Assembly: GCA_029882525.1 (NCBI GenBank)
Contig: JAOUKO010000005.1
Location: 1 to 37,545 of the forward strand
Direction: 5' to 3'
Length of the DNA stretch: 37,545 nt
Source: Candidatus Aminicenantota bacterium
Lineage (GTDB): Bacteria > Acidobacteriota > Aminicenantia > Aminicenantales > Aminicenantaceae
The stretch's first letter is position 1. Each line of letters starts with the position of its first letter. Shown piece by piece: positions 17,530-25,648 of this stretch. Both the position numbers and the translations under genes were made by a program. A model generated the notes under the pieces. It saw only the letters and a list, made by a program, of their open reading frames with translations, was not told the origin of the DNA and did not search any database.

Positions 17530-17839
17530 CTTTTTCTCCTCTCACTCAATCATATGCAAAAGTTATGCCAAATGGAATCCAGAGTAAATTCCTTGTCTGT
17601 TGTGCCCTAAAAAGGTCAACTGTCCTCTTCTCCACAGCATTTTTTATTCAAAATTACTGTTCGTAAATCGGATAGCCCAGGAAGCCAGGAGAAGGAGCGG
17701 GATCGATCACGCAACCTGTTGGGCCACTCCTTTATCATTATATACGAAAGAGAAATTCGAGGAAAGAGGCTGTCTCTCTCGGAAATGTGTCCTGAAATGT
17801 TGAGTCCCGACACTCTTTTGATTTACTATAAAGAAAAAG
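17530..17839 (+). other. Intergenic region between divergent barrel and tsaC genes
   Basis: This 310-nt stretch has no convincing gene on either strand; the short open frames lack ribosome-binding sites and coding character. It contains the ribosome-binding site of the barrel gene at its left end and the candidate tsaC promoter at its right end. I see no tRNA cloverleaf and no strong hairpin. Confidence 0.5.
17800..17829 (+). promoter_or_regulatory. Candidate promoter of tsaC
   Basis: TTGAGT (17800-17805) and TACTAT (17824-17829) are 18 nt apart. The start would fall near 17836, only about 4 nt before the ATG at 17840. The preceding AAAGAAAAAG is not a clear ribosome-binding site, so the message might be almost leaderless. 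Confidence 0.4.
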
Positions 17840-18490
17840 ATGGCTGTTGAAACGAGAATAATCAGGATCAAACCGGACCGGGTAGGGCCGGATGTGATCG
17901 CGCTTATAGCTGGTGTCCTGCGCAAGGACGGCGTCATGGCTTACCCTACAGATACTTTTTACGGGCTGGGAGCGAGCTGTTTTTCAAAGAGAGCCATCCA
18001 GAGAATCTACCGGTTGAAGAAGAGAGAGCGTGCCAAGCCGCTCTCCATCCTCGTTTCCGACCTGGGAATGGTCCGCAGCCTGGCCGTCGGGATTCCTCGC
18101 TTATTCTGGCAGCTGGCCGAGGAGTTCTGGCCGGGACCTCTGACTCTTGTCCTGAAAGCATCCTCCAGTCTTCCTGAAGAGATACTCGGTCCGGAGGGTT
18201 CCGTGGGGATCCGACTGCCCGCTCTTCCCTGGCTGAGAGGGTTGATCAGCAAGGCTGCTTTCCCGATAACAGGCACCAGCGCCAACATTTCCGGTGAGAA
18301 GGAGATCGAAAATCCAGAGGATGTCATCGCTTCTTTCTCCGGTATGGTTGACCTTATCGTTGACGGAGGGAGGACAGAAGGAGGACTTCCCTCTACTGTG
18401 GTGGACCTTGCCTCCCCTGATCCAGTGATAGTAAGAGAAGGGGCCGTGCCCCGTTCGATTCTCGATGGATATCTTCAGGAAAGGTCCTGA
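17840..18490 (+). CDS. tsaC: Threonylcarbamoyl-AMP synthase (Sua5/YrdC/TsaC family)
   Basis: Makes threonylcarbamoyl-AMP from threonine, bicarbonate and ATP, the first step of t6A37 modification of ANN-decoding tRNAs. The 216-aa protein is a single YrdC domain without the C-terminal Sua5 extension. Signature motifs are AYPTDTFYGLGA near residue 34, the KKRERAKPLSILV substrate-binding loop, VGIRLPALPWL and TGTSANISG near 147-155. The downstream gene is convergent with only one nucleotide between the two stop codons. Other t6A genes are not in the window. Confidence 0.92.
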   Translation: MAVETRIIRIKPDRVGPDVIALIAGVLRKDGVMAYPTDTFYGLGASCFSKRAIQRIYRLKKRERAKPLSILVSDLGMVRSLAVGIPRLFWQLAEEFWPGPLTLVLKASSSLPEEILGPEGSVGIRLPALPWLRGLISKAAFPITGTSANISGEKEIENPEDVIASFSGMVDLIVDGGRTEGGLPSTVVDLASPDPVIVREGAVPRSILDGYLQERS

Positions 18491-18491
18491 A

Positions 18492-19562
18492 CTAAATAAA
18501 AAACTCCATTCCCTCTGAAGCCAGGTCAAACCCCGCTTCTCTGATTTCTTTCCCTGCCTCTCCGTCAGGGTCGAGGGCCGGATTGGAATGGTTGAGGTGG
18601 GTGAAGAAGACCTGCTTTTTTTCTTCTTGGACCACATTCCGGAGGGTTTTTAAGCTGGTCTGGATCAGGGGATGGCCGATCTCAGAGATGTTGCGGCCAG
18701 GAAGCTCGTCCTGGCTGTAGAAAGTCCCGTCCAGAAAGGAGATATCGGTCTTCCCGGCTTCTTCAACGATCGACCGGTTCCAGGCTTCCCAGCTCTGGAT
18801 ATCCGGGATGTAGAGAAGGCTCTTTCTCTCCCCTGAGATCCTGAAGCCGACCGTGTCTGAGTACTCATCCCTGTGGGGAACCAGGAGAGGAGTCAAAGAG
18901 ATCCTGGAAGTCAACAGGAATTCTTTTCCGGGAAAGATGGTCCTGAGGGATATGTTCTTCAAGCGCACCAGCTGACTCCAGGGGCCATTCTGATTCAGAA
19001 AGCTCTGCAGGCGGGAAGAACAGTACACCGGCAGCTCCTGGGCGGACATGGCTTCATAGCCGAAGAACATCAAGCCGGTGTAATGTCCGATATGGGCATG
19101 GGTCAGCACCACAGCGTGGGGAGCATTCTTTCTCCCCAGTTTTTCAGTTCCCAAACGTCCCAGGGCATCATCTGCCTGGAGCCGGATGTCCGGAGTGGCG
19201 TCCAGCAGGAAGTATTTTCTGTCCTTTAAGTCCAGGATGGCAATTGACGAGATGAGTCGGGCAAAACGGGGGTCTTTTCGAGCTCGCAGGCAGTTCTTGC
19301 AGTAACAGCCTAACTGAGGGATTCCCCCATCCTGGGCTGTCCCCAGGACCCTTATCAGGACGCTGGTTTCATCCTGGTGTTTTTTTTCATAGTCGGGGAT
19401 GTCCTCTGCAGGGAGACTCTTTTTTTCGTTCGGTATGAGAGATGGATGAGGGGAAAAAGGATGTCCCTTTCGGAGACGCCCTTCAGCAGAAAGAAAAATA
19501 CCCCAGCCCGCACAGCCCCCGAATACTGAATAAAGAAACTCCCTTCTTTTTATTTTTTTCAT
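18492..19562 (-). CDS. Tat-exported PqqB-like metallo-beta-lactamase-fold protein
   Basis: Exact function unknown. The 356-aa product begins with a twin-arginine signal (KRREFLYS then a hydrophobic run). A PqqB-like domain follows: VLGTAQDGGIPQLGCYCKNC at about 73-92 supplies the CxC/C motif, and LLDATPDIR follows. The metal-binding motif is HAHIGHYTGL rather than canonical HxHxDH. The C-terminal FFTHLNHSNP adds more histidines. PqqB proper acts in pyrroloquinoline quinone synthesis and is cytoplasmic; no pqqA, C, D or E is in this window. A different periplasmic hydrolase or oxygenase role is likely. It lies 135 nt after metG and may be read through from that operon. Confidence 0.8.
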   Translation of the reverse strand: MKKIKRREFLYSVFGGCAGWGIFLSAEGRLRKGHPFSPHPSLIPNEKKSLPAEDIPDYEKKHQDETSVLIRVLGTAQDGGIPQLGCYCKNCLRARKDPRFARLISSIAILDLKDRKYFLLDATPDIRLQADDALGRLGTEKLGRKNAPHAVVLTHAHIGHYTGLMFFGYEAMSAQELPVYCSSRLQSFLNQNGPWSQLVRLKNISLRTIFPGKEFLLTSRISLTPLLVPHRDEYSDTVGFRISGERKSLLYIPDIQSWEAWNRSIVEEAGKTDISFLDGTFYSQDELPGRNISEIGHPLIQTSLKTLRNVVQEEKKQVFFTHLNHSNPALDPDGEAGKEIREAGFDLASEGMEFFI

Positions 19563-19697
19563 TTTGACCCTCCCCGCCTGGTTTGAATGTGGAGATCGCG
19601 CCTCAATATTTGATATTTGTCATGCAGATGCTGATCAGAAGGATTCTTCTCTGTTGACCAACAGCATAAAGAAGATCGGATATTAAACGGTTTTCGT

Positions 19698-21632
19698 CTA
19701 TCTGACCTTGGCTCCGGCCGGGACGTCCTTGTCGAAAAAGGGTATGATGGCTTTTCCCTCGATCTCCGCTGCCAGGAGCATCCCCCGAGACTCGATTCCT
19801 CGAATGACCGCGGGCTTGAGGTTGACGATGACGATGACCTTTTTTCCGGCCAGTTCCTCTGGAGAATAGACATCGGCTACACCAGCGACCATCGCTCTTT
19901 TCTCGGTCCCGATGTCGACTTCCATTTTGACCAGCTTATCTGTTCCTTCGACTTTTTCGGCAGTGAGAATTTCTCCGACACGAAGGTCCATTCTTTTGAA
20001 TTCATCGAAAGTGATCATGTCCATTTTTTCCTCCTTTTTCGGTGGAGCCTGCCGGGTTTCCTCCTCTTTGAGGAAATCTTTCAGAGCCACTCTCGGGAAA
20101 AGAGGCTTTGGCTCCTTCATGGCTTGACCCAGCTTGAGGTTTTTAAACTTCAACTCTGAAAGTGATTCATCCTCTATGGATTTTTCTTCTCCGAGGAAAT
20201 CCCAGATTTTCTCCGATGAAACGGGAATTACAGGGAAGAGGAGATAACTTATCACCCTGAGAGCTGCGGCAGCCTGGTAAAGGATTCTTCCCAGCCTCTT
20301 CTTCTGGGATTCATCCCTGGCCAGTTTCCAGGGCTCATTATCTGCCAGATATTTGTTCACGGTGCTGATGAAAAACCAGATTTCCTCCAGAGCCCTGTTC
20401 AGGGCGTAGTCTTCATAGAACCGGATAATTTTCTCCTTTGAGTTCTCGAACTCCTCACGAAGTGCTTTATCTGCTTTTTCCTCTTTATCCATTTCCTCGA
20501 TCTTTCCCCCGAAGTAGCTGTGGACCATGGTCAGGGTCCTCTGGACGAGATTCCCGAGGTCGTTGGCCAGGTCGGAGTTGACGCGGTGGATGAATCCCTC
20601 ATGGGAGAAGTTGCCGTCAAGCCCGATCGGGATCTCCCGGAGCAGAAAATAGCGCAGCGGGTCGGGCCCGAATGTCTCAAGGATCAGGTGCGGGTCAAGG
20701 ACGTTGCCCTTGGATTTGGACATTTTGGCTTCATCCTTGAGCCACCAGCCGTGGCCGAAGACAGTCTGGGGAAGGGGGAAGCCAGAAGCCATGAGAAACG
20801 CCGGCCAGAAAATCGCGTGAAACCTGAGGATGTCTTTGCCGATAAGATGGACGTCGGCCGGCCAGAATTTCTCGAAGTGCGGCCTGTCCCAATCATACCC
20901 GATACCCGTCACATAATTGTGGAGCGCGTCAAACCAGACATAGATAGTGTGCTTCGGGTCATCCGGCACAGGAACTCCCCACTCGACCGTAGTCCGGGTG
21001 ATGCTGATATCTTTCAGCCCCTGTTTGACGAAGCTGACAACCTCGTTCATCCGGCTCCGGGGTCTGACAAACGTCGGCTTCTGAGCGTAGAAGTCAAGAA
21101 GCGGCTTCTGGTAAGCGGACAGTTTGAAAAAATAGCATTCTTCAGAGACGATGAAAGCTTTTGTCCCGCACTCAGGGCAGATTTTGAAGCCGCCTTCTTC
21201 AAGCGGAACGTCCTCGTCCAAAAAATGTTCCGTAGAATCACAATACCATCCTTCATAGATACCCTTGTAGATGTCGCCTTTGTCCTTTAATTTTTTAAAG
21301 ATTTTCTGGATGTTCTCTTCATGAATGGGCTGGGTGGTGCGGATGAAAAAATCATAGTCTATGTTCAAAGCCTTCCAGAGTTCTTGAAACCTCACCACCA
21401 CCTGGTCGGCCAGCTCGATCGGTTTCAACCCCTTTTCCTGAGCCGCTTTTTCCACTTTTTGCCCGTGCTCATCGGTTCCGGTGAGAAAAAAGACGTCTTT
21501 TCCCAGAAGCTTCTTGTAGCGGCTTATGGCATCAGCGATGATCGTAGTGTAGGCGTGTCCGATATGCGGGACATCGTTGACATAGTAGATAGGGGTCGTG
21601 ATGTAAAAGGTGTTCTTAGATTTCTTTGCCAC
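19698..21632 (-). CDS. metG: Methionyl-tRNA synthetase with C-terminal tRNA-binding domain
   Basis: Charges tRNA-Met in the cytoplasm. The 644-aa product has the class I HIGH motif at 23-26 and KMSKS at 303-307. A CP-domain CPECG (152-156) has one visible knuckle. A C-terminal EMAP-II/Trbp111-like domain lies at about 537-644 ([28 protein letters not shown]), which supports dimerisation or tRNA binding. The start is GTG at 21632, inside the last codons of folE. Its AGGAGGT ribosome-binding site is encoded by the folE C-terminus, so the two are probably coupled. Confidence 0.96.
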   Translation of the reverse strand: MAKKSKNTFYITTPIYYVNDVPHIGHAYTTIIADAISRYKKLLGKDVFFLTGTDEHGQKVEKAAQEKGLKPIELADQVVVRFQELWKALNIDYDFFIRTTQPIHEENIQKIFKKLKDKGDIYKGIYEGWYCDSTEHFLDEDVPLEEGGFKICPECGTKAFIVSEECYFFKLSAYQKPLLDFYAQKPTFVRPRSRMNEVVSFVKQGLKDISITRTTVEWGVPVPDDPKHTIYVWFDALHNYVTGIGYDWDRPHFEKFWPADVHLIGKDILRFHAIFWPAFLMASGFPLPQTVFGHGWWLKDEAKMSKSKGNVLDPHLILETFGPDPLRYFLLREIPIGLDGNFSHEGFIHRVNSDLANDLGNLVQRTLTMVHSYFGGKIEEMDKEEKADKALREEFENSKEKIIRFYEDYALNRALEEIWFFISTVNKYLADNEPWKLARDESQKKRLGRILYQAAAALRVISYLLFPVIPVSSEKIWDFLGEEKSIEDESLSELKFKNLKLGQAMKEPKPLFPRVALKDFLKEEETRQAPPKKEEKMDMITFDEFKRMDLRVGEILTAEKVEGTDKLVKMEVDIGTEKRAMVAGVADVYSPEELAGKKVIVIVNLKPAVIRGIESRGMLLAAEIEGKAIIPFFDKDVPAGAKVR

Positions 21633-22245
21633 CGAACATACCTCCTCTGATTAGAGTCATGGCTTCAGCTCGCGTCGCGCTGTGCGTGCGAAATGAGCCT
21701 CGCAGGGCAGAGGTCACTGTGAGAGACTTGGGCTTTTTCGCCCCTCTCATGGACATGCACATGTGCTCTGCTTCGATCACCACCATGACGCCGAGGGGCT
21801 TGAGGTGTTCCATGATCATGTCAGCGACCTGCTTGGTCAGCCTTTCCTGGACTTGCAGTCTGCGGGAAAGAATGTCAACGACCCTGGCGATCTTACTCAG
21901 CCCCACAATCCGACCTCCTTTGGGGATGTAAGCGATATGCGCGACTCCGGCAAAGGGAAGGAGATGATGCTCGCACATCGAATACAGAGGGATGTTCTTG
22001 ATGAGAACCATCTCATCATGCTTTTCACCCTGGATCACCCGGAGATGCCGGGCTGGATCCTCGTTCAAGCCTCCCAGGATTTCTGAGAACATGCGGGCCA
22101 CCCTTTTTGGCGTATCTTTGAGACCTGAACGCTGGGGGTCTTCGCCCACTCCTTCCAGGATGAGCTTCACCCCTTTTTCGATCTTTTCCAGATCCGAAGT
22201 TTTCTTTTTGATCTTTCCGGCCATTTTTGGGTTCTTCCTTATCAT
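21616..22245 (-). CDS. folE: GTP cyclohydrolase I
   Basis: Converts GTP to 7,8-dihydroneopterin triphosphate, the entry to folate synthesis. The 209-aa protein has the zinc ligands in [10 protein letters not shown] and [37 protein letters not shown] is also diagnostic, as is [13 protein letters not shown]. Two in-frame starts are possible: ATG at 22245, and an ATG seven codons later with an AAGGAAG site; I keep the longer one. It follows larC by 20 nt and overlaps metG by 17 nt. Confidence 0.95.
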   Translation of the reverse strand: MIRKNPKMAGKIKKKTSDLEKIEKGVKLILEGVGEDPQRSGLKDTPKRVARMFSEILGGLNEDPARHLRVIQGEKHDEMVLIKNIPLYSMCEHHLLPFAGVAHIAYIPKGGRIVGLSKIARVVDILSRRLQVQERLTKQVADMIMEHLKPLGVMVVIEAEHMCMSMRGAKKPKSLTVTSALRGSFRTHSATRAEAMTLIRGGMFGGKEI

Positions 22246-22265
22246 TCAGGGTGTTTTATTCGCAT

Positions 22266-23450
22266 TTATCTTTTTGAGTCTTTACTCCTCTTATGGTATT
22301 CGTTGACAGCCAGCTGGAGGATTTCTTTGACAGGCCGGCCGCTTTTCTTGGCCAGCCTCAGGCAGTCCGAGAATTCAGGCGCGATGTTGATGACCTCTCC
22401 CAGGTGGGAAGAGACTTTGAAGGTCACTTCTTCTCCGAAGACTCGATGCTTCTCTGACTTCCTCTCCAGCACTTGCCGTTCAACTGGAAAATACCTGACG
22501 CCTATGGAACTCGTCTCTCTGAAGACCGCGCTAATCAGAGCCTCTATTTTATCAATCTCAGCCAGGACGGTCAATTTTGCGGCCAGGCGGTTTTTCTTCA
22601 TCGATACAGGGGTTAAAAATACATCCAGCGCTCCCAGGGCAAAAGCCCTGTCAAAGAAAGCGGCCAGCACCTGAGGCGTGGAATCATCGATGTTCGCCTC
22701 CAGGATATAGACCTTTTTATCGGCCTTGAATTCTTTGCTGTTTCCGAAGAAGACTCTCAGGATGTTGGGAAAGCCTTTGAAATCCCGCGCGCCGGCTCCG
22801 CAGCCGACCTTTTCGTAACAGATCTCAGGGAAGGGAACGAATTTTTTAACCAGAGTGGAGACGATCGCTGCCCCGGTGGGCGTGACCAGCTCTTCCTTGA
22901 CATGCTCGGAATAGACCGGGATGTTCCTCAGGAGCTCTGCCACTGCGGGCGGAGGGACGGGAAGCCTGCCGTGGGAAGTCTTGACCCAGCCCTGACCGAG
23001 GTTCAGAGGCGAGGAATAGAATTCGCTGATATCGAGTGTTTCAGCCAGCCAGCAGCAGCCGACGATATCAACGACCGCGTCATCCGCTCCCGCCTCATGG
23101 AGATGCGCCTCCTCGAATCTATGGCCGTGAACCTTGGCTTCAGCCTGGAAGAGCTTCTTGAAGACGGCCAGAGAGGTCTTTTGGACAGGAGGAGAAAAGG
23201 AGCTTTTTTTGATGAGAGCTTCGATGTCGGGCCACTTCCGGGAAGAACCTTCTTGGGCTTTAACCAGGACATCCACCTTCAGAGCCCGAAGGGAAGATCG
23301 GTAGGTTTCCTTGACCCGGATCTCCACCGGCAGGCTCAATTCTGCCATCTTTTTCTTGAACAGGGAGGCGGATACTCCTAGATCCAGGAATGCGCCGAGG
23401 ATCATGTCGCCGCTTAAACCGGCCGCTGCATCGAAATAAACGTATTTCAT
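22266..23450 (-). CDS. larC: Nickel pincer cofactor biosynthesis protein LarC
   Basis: LarC inserts nickel into the pyridinium dithiocarboxylate mononucleotide to give the nickel-pincer cofactor of lactate racemase and relatives, in a CTP-dependent reaction. The 394-aa product opens with the family hallmark YFDAAAGLSGDMILGAFLDLG. It also shows HLHEAGADDAVVDIVG and TPTGAAI segments, plus a C-terminal half with LEANIDDSTPQVLAAF. In Lactobacillus plantarum the gene is split by a programmed frameshift; here it is one continuous frame. larA, larB and larE are not in this window, so the cofactor's client enzyme is unknown. It starts 6 nt after sir2 ends. Confidence 0.92.
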   Translation of the reverse strand: MKYVYFDAAAGLSGDMILGAFLDLGVSASLFKKKMAELSLPVEIRVKETYRSSLRALKVDVLVKAQEGSSRKWPDIEALIKKSSFSPPVQKTSLAVFKKLFQAEAKVHGHRFEEAHLHEAGADDAVVDIVGCCWLAETLDISEFYSSPLNLGQGWVKTSHGRLPVPPPAVAELLRNIPVYSEHVKEELVTPTGAAIVSTLVKKFVPFPEICYEKVGCGAGARDFKGFPNILRVFFGNSKEFKADKKVYILEANIDDSTPQVLAAFFDRAFALGALDVFLTPVSMKKNRLAAKLTVLAEIDKIEALISAVFRETSSIGVRYFPVERQVLERKSEKHRVFGEEVTFKVSSHLGEVINIAPEFSDCLRLAKKSGRPVKEILQLAVNEYHKRSKDSKR

Positions 23451-23456
23451 CTGAGT

Positions 23457-24221
23457 TCAATCCTTTTTTGCGGAAAATGCTTTTTTTAACTCCTCATCTA
23501 TCAAAGGCAGGATCTCTCCCGCTTTTCCTCGGAACGAAAAATTCGCGTAGGGCGTCAGGGGAGTGGGGTCCGGGTTGACCTCCACGACCTTGGCTCCTCT
23601 TTCCGCTGCGGCCAGGGGGAGAGATGCGGCTGGCTGGACCACGGCTGAGGTCCCGACGACAAACATCACCTCGCACGAGGCGCTCTGCTGGAAAGCATTA
23701 TTCAGGACAACAGGGGAGAGGGATTCCCCGAACCAGACCACATGGGGTCTGAGAAGGGCACCGCAGGCAGGACAGAGAGGAGGAATCTTTGTTAAGGGGA
23801 CCTCATGATTTTCCGTGACCGTTCCTTCCTCGGTGCATCTGACCTTCCAGATGTTACCGTGGAGCTCCAGGATGCTTTTCGAGCCTGCTTTCTGATGAAA
23901 GCCGTCTATGTTCTGGGTGATGAGCGAAAAAGAGGGAAAAATATTCTCCCAGGAAGCCAGGACCTGGTGACCGGGATTGGGTGTCTTCTGGGCGATTATT
24001 CCCCGGCGCCAGTCGTAAAATTCCCAGACGAGCTCCGGATTCTGGGTAAAGGCAGTGGGAGTGGCCAGCTCTTCCGCACGGAATTGTTTCCACAGTCCTT
24101 CTTGGCCGCGGAAGGTGGGGATGCCGGATTCAGCCGAGATGCCAGCGCCTGTGGAGACAGTGACGCGTCTTGTCTGGAGGAGGACTTCGACGAGCGCTCC
24201 GATATCCTGTTTCTCGGTCAT
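23457..24221 (-). CDS. Sirtuin, class III (SIRT5/CobB-like) NAD-dependent deacylase
   Basis: Removes acyl groups from lysines using NAD. The 254-aa product has GAGISAESGIP (25-35), TQNIDGFHQ (102-110) and catalytic H121 in LHGN. Y69 and R72 in EFYDWRR match the Tyr-x2-Arg pair that binds the acidic acyl group in SIRT5 and CobB, so desuccinylase or demalonylase activity is likely. The zinc site shows only three cysteines (C129, C150, C153); the fourth position is not Cys. An AAAGGA site precedes the ATG. It is the first gene of the sir2-larC-folE-metG operon. Confidence 0.92.
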   Translation of the reverse strand: MTEKQDIGALVEVLLQTRRVTVSTGAGISAESGIPTFRGQEGLWKQFRAEELATPTAFTQNPELVWEFYDWRRGIIAQKTPNPGHQVLASWENIFPSFSLITQNIDGFHQKAGSKSILELHGNIWKVRCTEEGTVTENHEVPLTKIPPLCPACGALLRPHVVWFGESLSPVVLNNAFQQSASCEVMFVVGTSAVVQPAASLPLAAAERGAKVVEVNPDPTPLTPYANFSFRGKAGEILPLIDEELKKAFSAKKD

Positions 24222-24241
24222 TTCGTTTCCTTTCGCACCCT

Positions 24242-24270
24242 AGGATAATCTTTTCTCGGCGAAAAATCAA
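24242..24270 (-). promoter_or_regulatory. Promoter of the sir2-larC-folE-metG operon
   Basis: On the minus strand TTGATT (24265-24270) and TATCCT (24242-24247) are separated by 17 nt. Transcription would start near 24235, giving a leader of about 14 nt that contains the AAAGGA ribosome-binding site. Confidence 0.5.
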
Positions 24271-24336
24271 AGTGTATTGGGGAATGATAGGCATCTCTAT
24301 CTCCATGACAGTTGATTATGAAGGTGGTATCTGTCA

Positions 24337-24415
24337 CAGTGACGGTTCCCCTCCATCCTAGCCAAGACCCTCCCACCCACCACCATGGGCTTCGGATGGA
24401 AAGGAACCGTCACTG
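24337..24415. repeat. Long imperfect inverted repeat in the sir2-pfkB intergenic region
   Basis: The arms at 24337-24358 and 24394-24415 can pair over 20 of 22 positions: 13 pairs, a 2x2 mismatch, then 7 pairs, around a 35-nt loop. The arm sequence is CAGTGACGGTTCC followed by cc and TCCATCC. There is no T-run on either side, so it does not look like a terminator. It may be a REP-like palindromic unit, a small mobile-element remnant or a structured RNA. The pairing is certain; the role is not. Confidence 0.7.
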
Positions 24416-24488
24416 CGCTTCCCCATTAGGTCAGATGTTTTCCCTCATTACGGAACTAGAGATGCGTGCTGGGCAATATCCGCTGTAC

Positions 24489-24517
24489 TTGACTTGATGT
24501 TCTATAAATTATATATC
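24489..24517 (+). promoter_or_regulatory. Candidate promoter upstream of the small ORFs and pfkB gene
   Basis: TTGACT (24489-24494) and TATATC (24512-24517) have a 17-nt spacer, inside an AT-rich tract. Transcription would start near 24524, about 17 nt before the ATG at 24541. Confidence 0.5.
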
Positions 24518-24540
24518 AGTATCCGCGTTCAAGGAGGAGG

Positions 24541-24618
24541 ATGGCTGCGGAGAATAAGAAACTGGCTCAGGCAGAAAGAGGCATTCTCAATCGTACTGAT
24601 TCTGCACCATGGCCATGA
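24541..24618 (+). CDS. Putative 25-residue small ORF (leader peptide?)
   Basis: Not recognised. The ORF encodes MAAENKKLAQ, then AERGILNRTDSAPWP. An exceptionally good AAGGAGGAGG ribosome-binding site directly precedes the ATG, and a promoter lies 24 nt further up. It would be the first translated frame of the pfkB transcript. Its TGA overlaps the ATG of a second mini-ORF (ATGA at 24615-24618). It could be a leader peptide, a true microprotein or the remnant of a broken gene. The evidence is the ribosome-binding site and the coupling only; no homology can be claimed. Confidence 0.35.
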   Translation: MAAENKKLAQAERGILNRTDSAPWP

Positions 24619-24653
24619 AGAAAAAGCCTTGGAATATTTTCGGCAAGTGTTAA
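24615..24653 (+). CDS. Putative 12-residue small ORF coupled to the preceding one
   Basis: Encodes MKKKPWNIFGKC and then stops, beginning in the ATGA overlap with the previous mini-ORF. It lies 67 nt upstream of the PfkB gene. There is no independent ribosome-binding site, so any translation would be by reinitiation. Very speculative; it may be chance. Confidence 0.18.
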   Translation: MKKKPWNIFGKC

Positions 24654-24720
24654 AAAAAAATGAGATCGCCACGCTTTGCCCGCGATTACAATTGATCTAG
24701 GTGTATAAAAAGGAAACATC

Positions 24721-25623
24721 ATGAGCCTGGTTATAGTCGGGTCCGTCGCTTTTGACACCATCGAGACGCCCTTTGACAGAAGGGAACGGATCGTGGGCGG
24801 CTCGGGTACCTATTGTTCCTTAGCGGCAAGCTTTTTCACCCAGCCCAAGCTTGTGGCCGCTGTTGGAGAGGATTTCCCTGAGGAAATGGTGGAGTTTTTC
24901 AATCAGAGAAGGATTGATACCAGGGGAGTGGAGATCAAGCAAGGGAAATCCTTTTTCTGGGAAGCCCGCTACGGAGATGACCCCAACCAGAGGACAACCC
25001 TGAAAACCGAGCCGAATGTCTTTGAGAATTTCCGGCCTCAACTTCCTTCTGACTATCGACAAAACGGGATTGTCTTCCTGGCCAACATCGACCCCGACCT
25101 CCAGGACGACATCCTGTCCCAGGTAACAAAGCCCCAGCTCGTGGCCATGGACACGATCAATTTCTGGATCAACCGGAAGCCTGCGTCGCTGTTGAGGGTG
25201 CTGGAAAAGGTGGATCTGTATTTTGCCAATGATGAGGAGATTCGGCTGCTGACCAGAGAAAAAAATTTGATAAAGGCGGGGAAGAAGATTCTGGAGGGAG
25301 GGCCTTCTCTCGTGGCTATCAAAAAAGGTGAGCATGGCGCGCTGGTGATGGGAAAGGATTTTGTTTTTGGTGTTCTCGCTCACCCCTGCGAAGAGGTGGT
25401 TGACCCGACCGGCGCAGGAGACAGCTTTGCCGGGGGCTTTCTGGGTTATCTCGATAAAGCAGGGAACATCCGGGATGAGAATGAGTTCCGCAAGGCTACC
25501 GTTTACGGAAGCGTGATGGCCTCTTTTGTCATCGAGGACTTTGGTATTAACCGGCTTAAATCTTTATCCATCAAGGAGATAGAAGAACGCTTTTCCTATT
25601 TTAAGAAGCTGGTTTCTTTCTAG
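24721..25623 (+). CDS. PfkB-family carbohydrate/nucleoside kinase
   Basis: A ribokinase-like enzyme that phosphorylates a sugar or nucleoside with ATP; the substrate is unknown. The 300-aa product has GGSGTYCSLAASFF near residues 27-40 (substrate side). The C-terminal PfkB signature DPTGAGDSFAGGFLGYL, near 226-242, contains the catalytic base aspartate and anion hole. AGGA lies 7 nt before the ATG. It stands alone on the plus strand; the next gene is convergent, 25 nt away. Confidence 0.9.
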   Translation: MSLVIVGSVAFDTIETPFDRRERIVGGSGTYCSLAASFFTQPKLVAAVGEDFPEEMVEFFNQRRIDTRGVEIKQGKSFFWEARYGDDPNQRTTLKTEPNVFENFRPQLPSDYRQNGIVFLANIDPDLQDDILSQVTKPQLVAMDTINFWINRKPASLLRVLEKVDLYFANDEEIRLLTREKNLIKAGKKILEGGPSLVAIKKGEHGALVMGKDFVFGVLAHPCEEVVDPTGAGDSFAGGFLGYLDKAGNIRDENEFRKATVYGSVMASFVIEDFGINRLKSLSIKEIEERFSYFKKLVSF

Positions 25624-25648
25624 GCGAGCTTCTGGTCAAGATTGCCTT

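Noticed and set aside
17640-17720. Possible tRNA or structured RNA in the gap before tsaC
   Set aside because: No acceptor stem or T-loop (GTTCRANY) pattern could be found.
24616-24618. TGA between the two mini-ORFs as a selenocysteine codon
   Set aside because: The frame after the TGA meets another stop soon and no SECIS-like hairpin follows; an ATGA stop/start overlap explains the sequence better.
24494-24700. 68-codon open frame overlapping the pfkB leader
   Set aside because: It begins inside the promoter spacer, has no ribosome-binding site, and overlaps the better-supported frame at 24541. It may be the remnant of a gene but I cannot support it.
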